Source of the DNA: Serratia odorifera
GTDB lineage: Bacteria > Pseudomonadota > Gammaproteobacteria > Enterobacterales > Enterobacteriaceae
DNA length: 64,000 bases
Direction of reading: 5' to 3'
Assembly (NCBI RefSeq): GCF_900635445.1
Contig: NZ_LR134117.1
Span: 1,550,001-1,614,000 of the forward strand
A model generated the notes under the pieces. It was not told where the DNA came from and made no database searches. It was given only the letters and a program-made list of their open reading frames with translations. Each line of letters begins with the position of its first letter. Position 1 is the stretch's first letter. The translations under genes and the position numbers were made by a program. Shown here one piece after another: positions 55,136 through 64,000 of the stretch.

Positions 55136-56431
55136 ATGAGCCATCGGGAAACACAGCTGACTTTCGAGCCGCGGAGCCATCAGCTAACCAATATCAACGT
55201 CTGGACGCCGTGCAGTCAATGGCTGGCGTATGACGTTCGTCCAAGCGGCGCCTCGTTCACCGGTTTGACGATTGAGCGAGTGAACGTGACCAGCGGCGAG
55301 ACGCAGGTGATTTACCGCGCCCAGCACGGCGCACACGTCGGCGTTGTTACCGTCAGCCCCGATGCGCCGGCGCGTTATGCGTTCATTCATGGCCCGGAAT
55401 ACCCGGACAGCCATTGGCATTATGATTTTCACCATCGCCGCGGGGTGATCGTCAGCGAACCGGATCGCCAACTGGCGATCACGCTCGACGCGTTGGACAT
55501 CACTGCGCCTTACACCCCCGGCGCGCTGCGCGGCGGCAGCCATGTGCACGTTTTCAGCCCCGATGGCAGTCGCCTCAGTTTCACCTATAACGACCATGTC
55601 ATGCACCAGCTCGACCCGGCGCTCGATCTGCGCAACGTGGGGGTAGCGCTGCCGTTGCACGGCGTGAATCCGCCCAAACAGCATCCGCGTGAGTATGACG
55701 GCAGCCACTATTGCGTGCTGGTCAGCCAGACCACGCCGCAGCCGCGCGTGGGCAGCGACGACATCAACCGCGCTTATGAAGAGGGCTGGGTGGGGCAAAA
55801 CGGCTACCTGAAGGAGGATGGCCGCCAACAGCGCTGGGCGCTGGCGTTCATCGGCGATACGCTGGCCGCCGACGGCACAAAACTGCCGGAAGTGTTTATT
55901 GTCGATCTGCCGGAAAACGACGCCGATTACGCCAGGGCCGGTGCGCAACCGCTGCAAGGTAGCGAAACCACGCTGCCGGCACCGCCGCAGGGGGTTCGGC
56001 AACGACGGCTGACGCAGACCGGCGATCGGCGTTATCCCGGGCTGGCAACGGTGCCGCGCCATTGGCTGCGTAGCTCGCCCGACGGCAGCCAGATTGCCTT
56101 TTTGATGAAAGACGACGCTGGCGTCGTGCAGTTATGGTGTGTTTCACCCAACGGCGGCGCACCGCGACAGATCAGCGTTGGCAAGCATGATATTCAATCG
56201 GCATTCAGTTGGCACCCACAGGGCCGGCAGATTGCGTTGGTGTGCGATAACAGCGTGATGCTGTGTGACGTCGCCGACGGCGGCATGCATCGCCTGACGC
56301 AGCGTAGCCAACGGCCGCCCAGCGGCGACGCGGTGGTGTTTTCCCCCGATGGCACACGGGTGGCGTTTATGCGTGAGGTGGCCGGCTTCAACCAGATATT
56401 CGTGGTCGACACCGCACGTCACCCTGGTTGA
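55136..56431 (+). CDS. yidR: DUF3748 protein YidR (TolB-like beta-propeller)
   Basis: 431 residues, similar to E. coli YidR from LTFEPRSHQLTNINVWTPCSQWL onward. Repeated propeller-blade signatures appear (HVFSPDGSRLSFTYND, SSPDGSQIAFLMKDD, FSPDGTRVAFMRE). No signal peptide is obvious with the start at ATG 55136, which has GGGGAG 7 bases upstream. The function is unknown. In E. coli it also neighbours the dgo and ibp genes. It follows dgoT by 45 bp and could be cotranscribed. Confidence 0.9.
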   Translation: MSHRETQLTFEPRSHQLTNINVWTPCSQWLAYDVRPSGASFTGLTIERVNVTSGETQVIYRAQHGAHVGVVTVSPDAPARYAFIHGPEYPDSHWHYDFHHRRGVIVSEPDRQLAITLDALDITAPYTPGALRGGSHVHVFSPDGSRLSFTYNDHVMHQLDPALDLRNVGVALPLHGVNPPKQHPREYDGSHYCVLVSQTTPQPRVGSDDINRAYEEGWVGQNGYLKEDGRQQRWALAFIGDTLAADGTKLPEVFIVDLPENDADYARAGAQPLQGSETTLPAPPQGVRQRRLTQTGDRRYPGLATVPRHWLRSSPDGSQIAFLMKDDAGVVQLWCVSPNGGAPRQISVGKHDIQSAFSWHPQGRQIALVCDNSVMLCDVADGGMHRLTQRSQRPPSGDAVVFSPDGTRVAFMREVAGFNQIFVVDTARHPG

Positions 56432-56521
56432 AGCCATGCTGACGGTTTACGACAGTGGGGCGGGCGAAAGCTGAAGCGGTGACAATGGGGGGAAGCGGGC
56501 GGGCCGGATGGCCCGCGGGAA

Positions 56522-56866
56522 TCAATGGGTAACGCTGCCGGATTGGCCTGGGGTACCGCTGGCCGCCAGCCTTTGCTGTTCTTCGTGCAGAATGCGCTCC
56601 CTTGGCGAGTCGGCAGTTTTATCGCTGTCGGCACGCAGGTAGTCATAAGGCAGCAACACGGTATCGACCACCGCCGAGAACGGTAAATCCAGCGCCACCA
56701 GCGGTTTCATCACCCAACCGGTTTCGTCGTCCTTCAGCATGTTCACGCTGCTGCGTGTGCCGGGGTAGTAGCCCTGATCGGGGCCGGTGTGGCTCATAAT
56801 GCTGGAGCAACCGCTGGTTGCCAACAGCAGACAACTGGCTGCCATTACTTTCATCATCTTCATCAT
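56522..56866 (-). CDS. yidQ: YidQ-like lipoprotein
   Basis: 114 residues from ATG 56866. The lipoprotein signal MMKMMKVMAASCLLLATSGC places the lipidated cysteine at residue 20, followed by SSIMSHTGPDQGYYPGTRSS and a DxPFSAVVDTVLLPYDYLR segment typical of the YceK/YidQ family. The extra length at the C terminus (SPRERILHEEQQRLAASG) differs from the 110-residue E. coli protein. Function unknown; probably outer-membrane anchored, because Ser rather than Asp follows the cysteine. Confidence 0.88.
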   Translation of the reverse strand: MMKMMKVMAASCLLLATSGCSSIMSHTGPDQGYYPGTRSSVNMLKDDETGWVMKPLVALDLPFSAVVDTVLLPYDYLRADSDKTADSPRERILHEEQQRLAASGTPGQSGSVTH

Positions 56867-57029
56867 CCCATCCTGAAGGGTGCTGTTCCCCTGAATTTGC
56901 TGATTTATCACATCTGACCGATGCGTCAAACGAGCAAAGCGCCGCTCTGTGGCGGTTTTCTCACTGTTCATTGTATGTGATAAAAAAACTTTCGCCGCCT
57001 TCAATGGCCATTTTTTTGATCTTGGTCGG

Positions 57030-57056
57030 TTGAAAATAAAATTGCAAACCCCATTT
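57030..57056 (+). promoter_or_regulatory. Sigma-32 heat-shock promoter of ibpA
   Basis: TTGAAA (57030-57035) and CCCCATTT (57049-57056) are separated by 13 bp, an excellent match to the sigma-32 consensus (CTTGAAA, 11-16 bp, CCCCATNT). It lies about 112 bp upstream of ibpA, leaving a leader for the thermometer. Confidence 0.88.
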
Positions 57057-57137
57057 TATCTACAAGACCAAATTAACAGTTCGCCGTCAGGGAATTGTGG
57101 TCTCGCTGCCTGTCCATGATGGAAGGCCTATTTTCAA

Positions 57138-57160
57138 CCTCGCTGAAGTGCCTTAGGAGG
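57138..57160 (+). ncRNA. ROSE-type RNA thermometer in the ibpA leader
   Basis: CCTCGCT (57138-57144) pairs with the Shine-Dalgarno sequence AGGAGG (57155-57160), leaving a bulged G in TCGCT. This is the U(U/C)GCU signature of ROSE elements, which melt at heat-shock temperature. The ATG follows 7 bases later. Confidence 0.82.
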
Positions 57161-57167
57161 CTGTTAC

Positions 57168-57578
57168 ATGCGTAATTTCGATCTTTCTCCGTTATACCGT
57201 TCCGCTATTGGTTTTGACCGTTTATTTAACGCGTTGGAAGCCGGTCAAAATCAGACTAATGGCTATCCTCCGTATAATGTCGAACTGGTAGAGGAAAACC
57301 ATTACCGCATCGCCATTGCGGTTGCCGGGTTCGCCGAACAGGAACTGGAAATAACCTCACACGATAACATGCTGATAGTGCGCGGTGCGCATCAGGGTGA
57401 GACTGCAGAGAAAACCTTTCTGTATCAGGGTATTGCAGAACGTAACTTTGAACGTAAATTCCAGCTGGCCGAGCACATTCAAATCAAGGGCGCCAAACTG
57501 GAAAACGGCCTGCTGTATATCGATATGCAGCGCGTAATACCCGAAACGTTAAAGCCACGGCGTATCGAAATTAAGTAA
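57168..57578 (+). CDS. ibpA: Small heat-shock protein IbpA
   Basis: 136-residue alpha-crystallin-type holdase that binds aggregating proteins. It starts MRNFDLSPLYRSAIGFDRLF. The crystallin domain (about residues 35-125: YPPYNVELVEENHYRIAIAVAGF; LAEHIQIKGAKLENGLLYIDM) is complete. It is controlled by the sigma-32 promoter and ROSE thermometer upstream. ibpB follows after 97 bp. Confidence 0.97.
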   Translation: MRNFDLSPLYRSAIGFDRLFNALEAGQNQTNGYPPYNVELVEENHYRIAIAVAGFAEQELEITSHDNMLIVRGAHQGETAEKTFLYQGIAERNFERKFQLAEHIQIKGAKLENGLLYIDMQRVIPETLKPRRIEIK

Positions 57579-57647
57579 ACATTATTTTTTTGGTGCAATA
57601 GGCGCCAGTAACCGCTCGTTGCCCGCCAACAGGGGGCAATATATCAC

Positions 57648-57667
57648 CTCTCGCTTCTTGGAAGGAG
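57648..57667 (+). ncRNA. Probable RNA thermometer in front of ibpB
   Basis: CTTC (57654-57657) pairs with GAAG (57661-57664) over TTG, and CTC (57648-57650) pairs with GAG (57665-57667) with TCG bulged. The Shine-Dalgarno sequence GAAGGAG is thus masked. A comparable element has been described for E. coli ibpB. Confidence 0.6.
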
Positions 57668-57675
57668 TTACTATT

Positions 57676-58104
57676 ATGCGTAATTACGATTTATCTCCAT
57701 TGCTTCGTCAATGGATTGGTTTTGATAAATTAGCTAGCTCGATGGGTGGCCAGGAGCCGCAAGGTTTTCCGCCATACAATATCGAGAAAAGTGACGATAA
57801 CCATTATCGAATTTCTCTGGCGCTGGCCGGGTTCAAACAAAGCGAACTGGATATCGAAGTCGAAGGCCCGCGCCTGACGGTGCGTGGTAAGCCGACCCCG
57901 CCGGAAAAACCGGTGGAATATCTGCATCAGGGGCTGGTGTGCAAAGAGTTCACCCTCAGTTTCACCCTGGCGGAACACCTGAACGTTGCCGAAGCGCAAT
58001 TTACCAACGGCCTGCTGCACATCGATCTGGTGCGCGACGTACCAGAAGCGCTTCAGCCGCAGCGCATCGCCATCGGCAGTACACCGGGGATTGAAGCCAA
58101 ATAA
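57676..58104 (+). CDS. ibpB: Small heat-shock protein IbpB
   Basis: 142 residues, the E. coli length, from ATG 57676 (MRNYDLSPLLRQWIGFDKLA). The alpha-crystallin domain is complete (FPPYNIEKSDDNHYRISLALAGFKQSELDIEVEG; LAEHLNVAEAQFTNGLLHIDLVRDVPE). It works with IbpA and hands clients to DnaK and ClpB. The GAAGGAG ribosome site is within a hairpin. A terminator-like hairpin follows. Confidence 0.97.
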   Translation: MRNYDLSPLLRQWIGFDKLASSMGGQEPQGFPPYNIEKSDDNHYRISLALAGFKQSELDIEVEGPRLTVRGKPTPPEKPVEYLHQGLVCKEFTLSFTLAEHLNVAEAQFTNGLLHIDLVRDVPEALQPQRIAIGSTPGIEAK

Positions 58105-58128
58105 CCGGCGCTCACACGGCATGCCAAT

Positions 58129-58166
58129 CAACGGGGAAGTCCAGACGGGCTTCCCCCGTTGTGTTT
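58129..58166 (+). terminator. Rho-independent terminator after ibpB
   Basis: CAACGGGGAAG (58129-58139) pairs with CTTCCCCCGTTG (58150-58161), with one bulged C, followed by TGTTTT. The extra C could itself be a one-base error. Confidence 0.8.
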
Positions 58167-58281
58167 TGTGCTGCACCCCACAGTCCCCCCGTGGATGTCG
58201 GTGTTAAAATCCACACAGGTTCTAATGACTTAATTCGCCCGTCTGGGCCAGCGAATCATAAACTTGTCAAGGAAGTGACCT

Positions 58282-59940
58282 ATGAACGATATCGCCCTAA
58301 CCGTCAGCATGCTGGCGCTGGTGGCCGTTCTCGGGCTGTGGATAGGCAACTGGAAGGTGTACGGCGTGGGGCTGGGCATTGGTGGGGTGCTGTTCGGCGG
58401 AATTATCGTCGGCCATTTCGCGCAACGCTGGCAGTGGGATCTGAATGGCGACATGCTGCATTTCATTCAGGAGTTTGGCCTGATCCTGTTTGTTTACACC
58501 ATCGGTATTCAGGTCGGGCCGGGGTTCTTTTCGTCGCTGCGTGTCTCGGGGTTGCGGCTCAACGGCTTCGCCATTCTGCTGGTGGCGGTCGGCGGTCTGG
58601 TGGCGGCGCTGGTGCATAAACTGTTCGCCGTGCCGCTACCGATTATCCTTGGGGTGTTTTCCGGGGCGGTGACCAATACTCCGGCGTTGGGCGCCGGGCA
58701 GCAGATCCTGACCGATCTCGGTTCCGATCCGGCGCTGGTGGCGCGCATGGGGATGGGTTACGCGATGGCCTATCCGTTCGGCATCTGCGGCATTCTGCTG
58801 GTGATGTGGCTGATACGGCTGTTCTTCCGCATCAATATCGAACGCGAAGCGCAGGCGTTCGACGCCAGTCTGGGTCAGGGGCGCGATCTGCTGCAAACCA
58901 TGAACGTGGCAGTGCGTAACCCCAACTTGCAGGGGATGGCGATTGGGCAGGTACCGTTGCTGAACGGCGACGATATCATCTGCTCGCGGCTGAAGCGCGG
59001 CAATGTATTAATGGTGCCGGCAGCGCAAGAAAAGCTGGAACTGGGCGATTTCCTGCATCTGGTCGGCAAACCCGAGCATCTGGAAAATGCCCGGCTGATC
59101 ATTGGCGAGCAGGTAGACGTATCGCTGTCCACGCGCGGCACCTCGCTGCAGGTGGTGCGCGCGGTGGTGACCAACGAACAGGTGCTGGGCAAGAAGATTC
59201 GCGATTTGAACCTCAAGCAGACCTACGATGTGGTGATTTCGCGGCTTAACCGTTCCGGTGTCGAGCTGGTGGCCGGCAGCAATGTGTCGCTGCAATTCGG
59301 CGATATCCTTAACCTGGTAGGCCGACCCGAATCGATTGAGGCGGTGGCGGCGATCGTCGGCAATGCCAGGCAGAAGCTGCAACAGGTGCAAATGCTGCCG
59401 GTGTTTATCGGTATTGGGCTGGGGGTGCTGCTTGGATCCATTCCGCTGTTCGTGCCCGGTTTCCCGGCGGCATTGCGCCTGGGGCTGGCCGGCGGTCCGC
59501 TGGTGGCGGCGCTGATCCTCGGACGTATCGGCAGCATCGGCAAACTGTATTGGTTTATGCCGCCGAGCGCCAATCTGGCGCTGCGCGAACTGGGCATCGT
59601 GCTGTTTTTGGCGGTGGTTGGCCTGAAGTCGGGCGGCAATTTTGTCGATACCCTGTTACATGGCGAAGGCATGGCGTGGATTGGCTACGGGGCGCTGATT
59701 ACCGCCATCCCGCTGCTGGTGGTCGGCGTGCTGGCCCGCACGCTGGGCAAGATGAACTACCTGACGCTGTCCGGCATGCTGGCCGGTTCAATGACCGATC
59801 CGCCGGCGCTGGCGTTCGCCAATAACCTGCACCCAACCTGTGGCGCCGCTGCGCTGTCCTATGCCACGGTCTACCCGCTGGCGATGTTCCTGCGTATTAT
59901 GTCGCCGCAGCTGCTGGCGGTGCTGTTCTGGGCGCTGTAG
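58282..59940 (+). CDS. yidE: YidE, aspartate:alanine-exchanger-family membrane protein
   Basis: 552 residues, E. coli YidE length. It has two membrane halves of about five helices each (the first ending near residue 180, the second starting near 372), separated by two RCK_C (TrkA-C) domains (GMAIGQVPLLNGDDIICSRLKRG; VLGKKIRDLNLKQTYDVVISRLNRSG). The conserved GAxTNTPALGAG segment appears as GAVTNTPALGAGQ. Transport substrate unknown; the RCK domains suggest nucleotide or ion control. Confidence 0.94.
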   Translation: MNDIALTVSMLALVAVLGLWIGNWKVYGVGLGIGGVLFGGIIVGHFAQRWQWDLNGDMLHFIQEFGLILFVYTIGIQVGPGFFSSLRVSGLRLNGFAILLVAVGGLVAALVHKLFAVPLPIILGVFSGAVTNTPALGAGQQILTDLGSDPALVARMGMGYAMAYPFGICGILLVMWLIRLFFRINIEREAQAFDASLGQGRDLLQTMNVAVRNPNLQGMAIGQVPLLNGDDIICSRLKRGNVLMVPAAQEKLELGDFLHLVGKPEHLENARLIIGEQVDVSLSTRGTSLQVVRAVVTNEQVLGKKIRDLNLKQTYDVVISRLNRSGVELVAGSNVSLQFGDILNLVGRPESIEAVAAIVGNARQKLQQVQMLPVFIGIGLGVLLGSIPLFVPGFPAALRLGLAGGPLVAALILGRIGSIGKLYWFMPPSANLALRELGIVLFLAVVGLKSGGNFVDTLLHGEGMAWIGYGALITAIPLLVVGVLARTLGKMNYLTLSGMLAGSMTDPPALAFANNLHPTCGAAALSYATVYPLAMFLRIMSPQLLAVLFWAL

Positions 59941-59945
59941 CGCGA

Positions 59946-59967
59946 ACGGGCGCGTTACCGCGCCCGT
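59946..59967. terminator. Hairpin between convergent yidE and avtA
   Basis: ACGGGCGCG (59946-59954) pairs perfectly with CGCGCCCGT (59959-59967) around TTAC. It lies between the two converging stops. There is no clear T run, so efficiency is uncertain. Confidence 0.5.
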
Positions 59968-59974
59968 GATAGGG

Positions 59975-61228
59975 CTAGTTTGTTTCGTTATGCGCGCGCT
60001 CGATCTCTTCCGCCAGAATGGCTACGCCGCGCTCAATCTTGTCGGGATCCGGCACGTAGTTCATGCGCATGCATTGGTGGGTATGCGGCCAGTCATGCTC
60101 CAGCCCCGGGAAGAAATAGTGCCCCGGTACCATCAGCACGCCGCGTTGTTTCAGACGCTGGTACAGCAGTTCGGTGGTGATCGGCAAATCCTTGAACCAC
60201 AGCCAGAGGAATATCGCCCCCTCCGGTTTGTGGATCAGGCAGCGCTCTTCCGGCAGATAACGGCGGATAATGCCGATGGTCTGCTCCACCCGCTGCTGAT
60301 AGAACGGGCGAATCACCTCGTTCGACAGGCGCAGCAGATCGCCACGTTCAATCATCTCGGTGGCAATCGCCGGGCCGATGCTGCCTGGCGACAGGCTGAT
60401 GATGCCGTTCATATTGGTCAGCGCGCTGATGATCTTCTCGTCGGCAATCACGATACCGCAGCGCGAACCCGGTAGACCGAGCTTGGACAGGCTCATGCAC
60501 AGGATGATGTTCGGGTTCCACAGCGGCGTGGCGTCACTGAAGATAATCCCCGGGAAGGGGACGCCGTAGGCGTTGTCGATCACCAGCGGGATGTCATGCT
60601 GCTGCGCCAGAACGTCGAGTTTCATCAGCTCGTCATCGGTAATGACGTTGCCGGTCGGGTTGGTCGGGCGCGAAACGCAGATCATGCCGATATCGTCGCT
60701 GATTTTCAGATGCTCGAAATCCACGTGGTACTTGAACTGGCCTTCCGGCAGCAGTTCGATGTTCGGTTTTGCCGACACGAACAGCCCTTCATCCAGCCCG
60801 GCGTCGGCGTAGCCGATATATTCCGGCGCCAACGGGAACAGCACCCGGCGGCGGCTGCCGTCGGCGTAGCGGCCGGCAAACAGGTTGAACAAGTAGAAAA
60901 ACGCGCTCTGGCTGCCATTTGTCAGTGCAATATTCTGTGGTTCGATCTGCCAGCCAAGCTCCTCGCTCAGCATGCCGGACAGCGCTTTGAGCAGCGCATC
61001 CTTGCCCTGGGGGCCATCGTAGTTACACAGCGCTTCGGTCAGCTTGCCCTGCTCGAGCAGCGTCTGACACAGCTGTTTGAAGTAGCTCTCCATCTCGGGG
61101 ATTTGCGCCGGATTACCGCCGCCGAGCATGATGGCACCGGGGGTGCGCAGGCCTTCGTTCAGGTCGTCCATTAAACGGGTAATGCCCGCGTAACGGGTAA
61201 ATTTGTCGCCGAAAAGTGAAAAATTCAT
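59975..61228 (-). CDS. avtA: Valine-pyruvate aminotransferase AvtA
   Basis: 417-residue fold-type I aminotransferase that makes alanine from valine and pyruvate, and the reverse. The PLP lysine is in CMSLSKLGLPGSRCG; the substrate and cofactor contacts SRPTNPTGNVI and NAYGVPFPG are intact. The start at ATG 61228 (MNFSLFGDKFTRYAGITRLMDDL) gives the exact enteric length; upstream residues are not conserved. malS lies upstream on the same strand, as in E. coli. Confidence 0.96.
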   Translation of the reverse strand: MNFSLFGDKFTRYAGITRLMDDLNEGLRTPGAIMLGGGNPAQIPEMESYFKQLCQTLLEQGKLTEALCNYDGPQGKDALLKALSGMLSEELGWQIEPQNIALTNGSQSAFFYLFNLFAGRYADGSRRRVLFPLAPEYIGYADAGLDEGLFVSAKPNIELLPEGQFKYHVDFEHLKISDDIGMICVSRPTNPTGNVITDDELMKLDVLAQQHDIPLVIDNAYGVPFPGIIFSDATPLWNPNIILCMSLSKLGLPGSRCGIVIADEKIISALTNMNGIISLSPGSIGPAIATEMIERGDLLRLSNEVIRPFYQQRVEQTIGIIRRYLPEERCLIHKPEGAIFLWLWFKDLPITTELLYQRLKQRGVLMVPGHYFFPGLEHDWPHTHQCMRMNYVPDPDKIERGVAILAEEIERAHNETN

Positions 61229-61362
61229 AAATGCAGCAGTAGTGTTTTTAGCAGGTAATCCCCCACCATACCGCCAGACAATTGCCGGCGCAATGCGGCT
61301 GATAAAACAGCCACCGGGGTTAAACGTTGCCCGACGGCTGTTTTTAAGCATATTCCACTGAA

Positions 61363-63423
<2,061 letters not shown>

Positions 63424-63497
63424 GGCTCTCCTTACGCACGGTAGGAAGCGTGGTCAGACTCGGGTCGTCTTCAGTGTGCCGCGGGTGGGGAAAAACG

Positions 63498-63530
63498 CCT
63501 CATCCCGCCGTGGGAATTTAAGGGAGGAGG
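63498..63530. promoter_or_regulatory. Two MalT boxes upstream of malS
   Basis: CCTCATCCC (63498-63506) is the complement of the MalT box GGGATGAGG, and GGGAGGAGG (63522-63530) fits GGGAKGAGG in the opposite orientation. MalT activates malS in E. coli. Confidence 0.65.
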
Positions 63531-63606
63531 GCGCAGGGGGATAGCCGAAGGTGGGCGTAGGTAGGGCAGGACGGGCAGCCTGCCGTAGCAGGCCGCCGGG
63601 CGACGT

Positions 63607-64000
63607 TTATTTTTGCAATACCTGCGGGTTTACGCAGTTTTCTTTCACCGTGCCGGTCAGTGCGGCGATCAGGTTGTCGACGGCGCATTCGGCCATGCCG
63701 TAGCGGGTTTCGTGCGTCGCGGAGCCGATGTGCGGTACCGCCACCACGTTGGACAGTGTCAACAGCGGCGAGGACACCGGTAACGGTTCCTGTTCAAACA
63801 CGTCCAGACCGGCGGCGTGGATAGTGCCGTTTTGCAGCGCTTCAATCAGCGCGGCTTCATCCACTACCGGGCCACGGCCGGCATTGATCAGGATGCCGCT
63901 TTTCTTCATTTTTGCCAGTTGGTCACGGCCGATCAGATGGAACGTCTGTTCGGTCAGCGGCAGCGTAATGCAGACGAAATCCGCCTCCGCCAGCAGGGTG
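63607..64000 (-). CDS. ghrB: Glyoxylate/hydroxypyruvate reductase B (5' part beyond the window)
   Basis: C-terminal 131 residues of a D-2-hydroxyacid dehydrogenase; the start lies off the right edge. Visible motifs are INAGRGPVVDEAALIEAL (NAD-domain end), the catalytic glutamate in LDVFEQEPLPV, and the catalytic histidine in VPHIGSATHETR. The ending VNPQVLQK resembles E. coli GhrB (YiaE), which reduces glyoxylate, hydroxypyruvate and 2-keto-gluconate. Assignment within the family rests on overall similarity. Confidence 0.88.
   Translation of the reverse strand, partial: TLLAEADFVCITLPLTEQTFHLIGRDQLAKMKKSGILINAGRGPVVDEAALIEALQNGTIHAAGLDVFEQEPLPVSSPLLTLSNVVAVPHIGSATHETRYGMAECAVDNLIAALTGTVKENCVNPQVLQK

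Noticed and set aside
53852..55180. 442-codon minus-strand open frame opposite dgoT
   Set aside because: Antisense shadow rich in H, Q and R with no signal, ribosome site or similarity.

Overview
This window is an enterobacterial chromosome segment, most likely from Serratia or a close member of the Yersiniaceae. This is inferred from near-identity of the core proteins to enteric homologues, GC-rich third codon positions, and the order mnmG-rsmG-atpIBEFHAGDC-glmUS-pstSCAB-phoU and mnmE-yidC-yidD-rnpA-rpmH / dnaA-dnaN-recF-gyrB. The window opens inside mnmG, so oriC should lie just off the left edge. No rRNA, tRNA, CRISPR or prophage was seen.

Layout. 0-14 kb: tRNA and rRNA modification genes (mnmG, rsmG), the complete F1Fo ATP synthase operon, and glmU-glmS for UDP-GlcNAc synthesis. 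14-16.7 kb: a divergent redox cassette (zinc-free MDR oxidoreductase plus SDR, opposite a TetR regulator) sitting between glmS and pstS. 17-21.6 kb: the Pho-box-controlled phosphate transporter pstSCAB-phoU. 21.7-24.1 kb: an amino-acid ABC binding protein with two permeases but no adjacent ATPase. 24.1-30.3 kb: yieH, adeP, an exported hydrolase-like protein lacking the nucleophile serine, an IS3-family (IS2-group) insertion sequence, chrR and yieE. 30.4-35.3 kb: a LacI-type regulator, an inositol-monophosphatase-like enzyme, an organophosphate antiporter and a periplasmic histidine acid phosphatase (phytase class). Together these look like a phosphoester or inositol-phosphate scavenging unit. 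35.3-46 kb: the replication and translocation core. 46-58 kb: yidA, a PAS/HTH regulator with a PLP dehydratase and a relic of an ornithine-cyclodeaminase gene, the D-galactonate operon dgoRKAD-(extra MFS)-dgoT, yidR, yidQ, and the small heat-shock genes ibpA and ibpB behind a sigma-32 promoter and RNA thermometers. 58-64 kb: yidE, avtA, malS with MalT boxes, and the 3' part of ghrB.

Most striking technical feature: about 18 single-base frameshifts break ten genes, several of them essential (atpG, atpD, mnmE, yidC, rnpA, dnaA, recF, gyrB, plus pstS and the LacI gene). Fifteen lie between 34.4 and 44.8 kb, and about fifteen are one-base gains or losses in short homopolymers. Every interrupted gene returns to a normal family length when corrected. 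They are therefore best read as sequence errors, not biology, and the genes are annotated here at full span.

Most interesting biology: the LacI-antiporter-phosphatase-phytase locus; palindromic repeats placed inside the atp operon and between glmU and glmS; a near-perfect 19-bp inverted repeat in the glmS leader; an IS with an apparent 15-bp flanking duplication; and a second MFS transporter inserted in the dgo operon.
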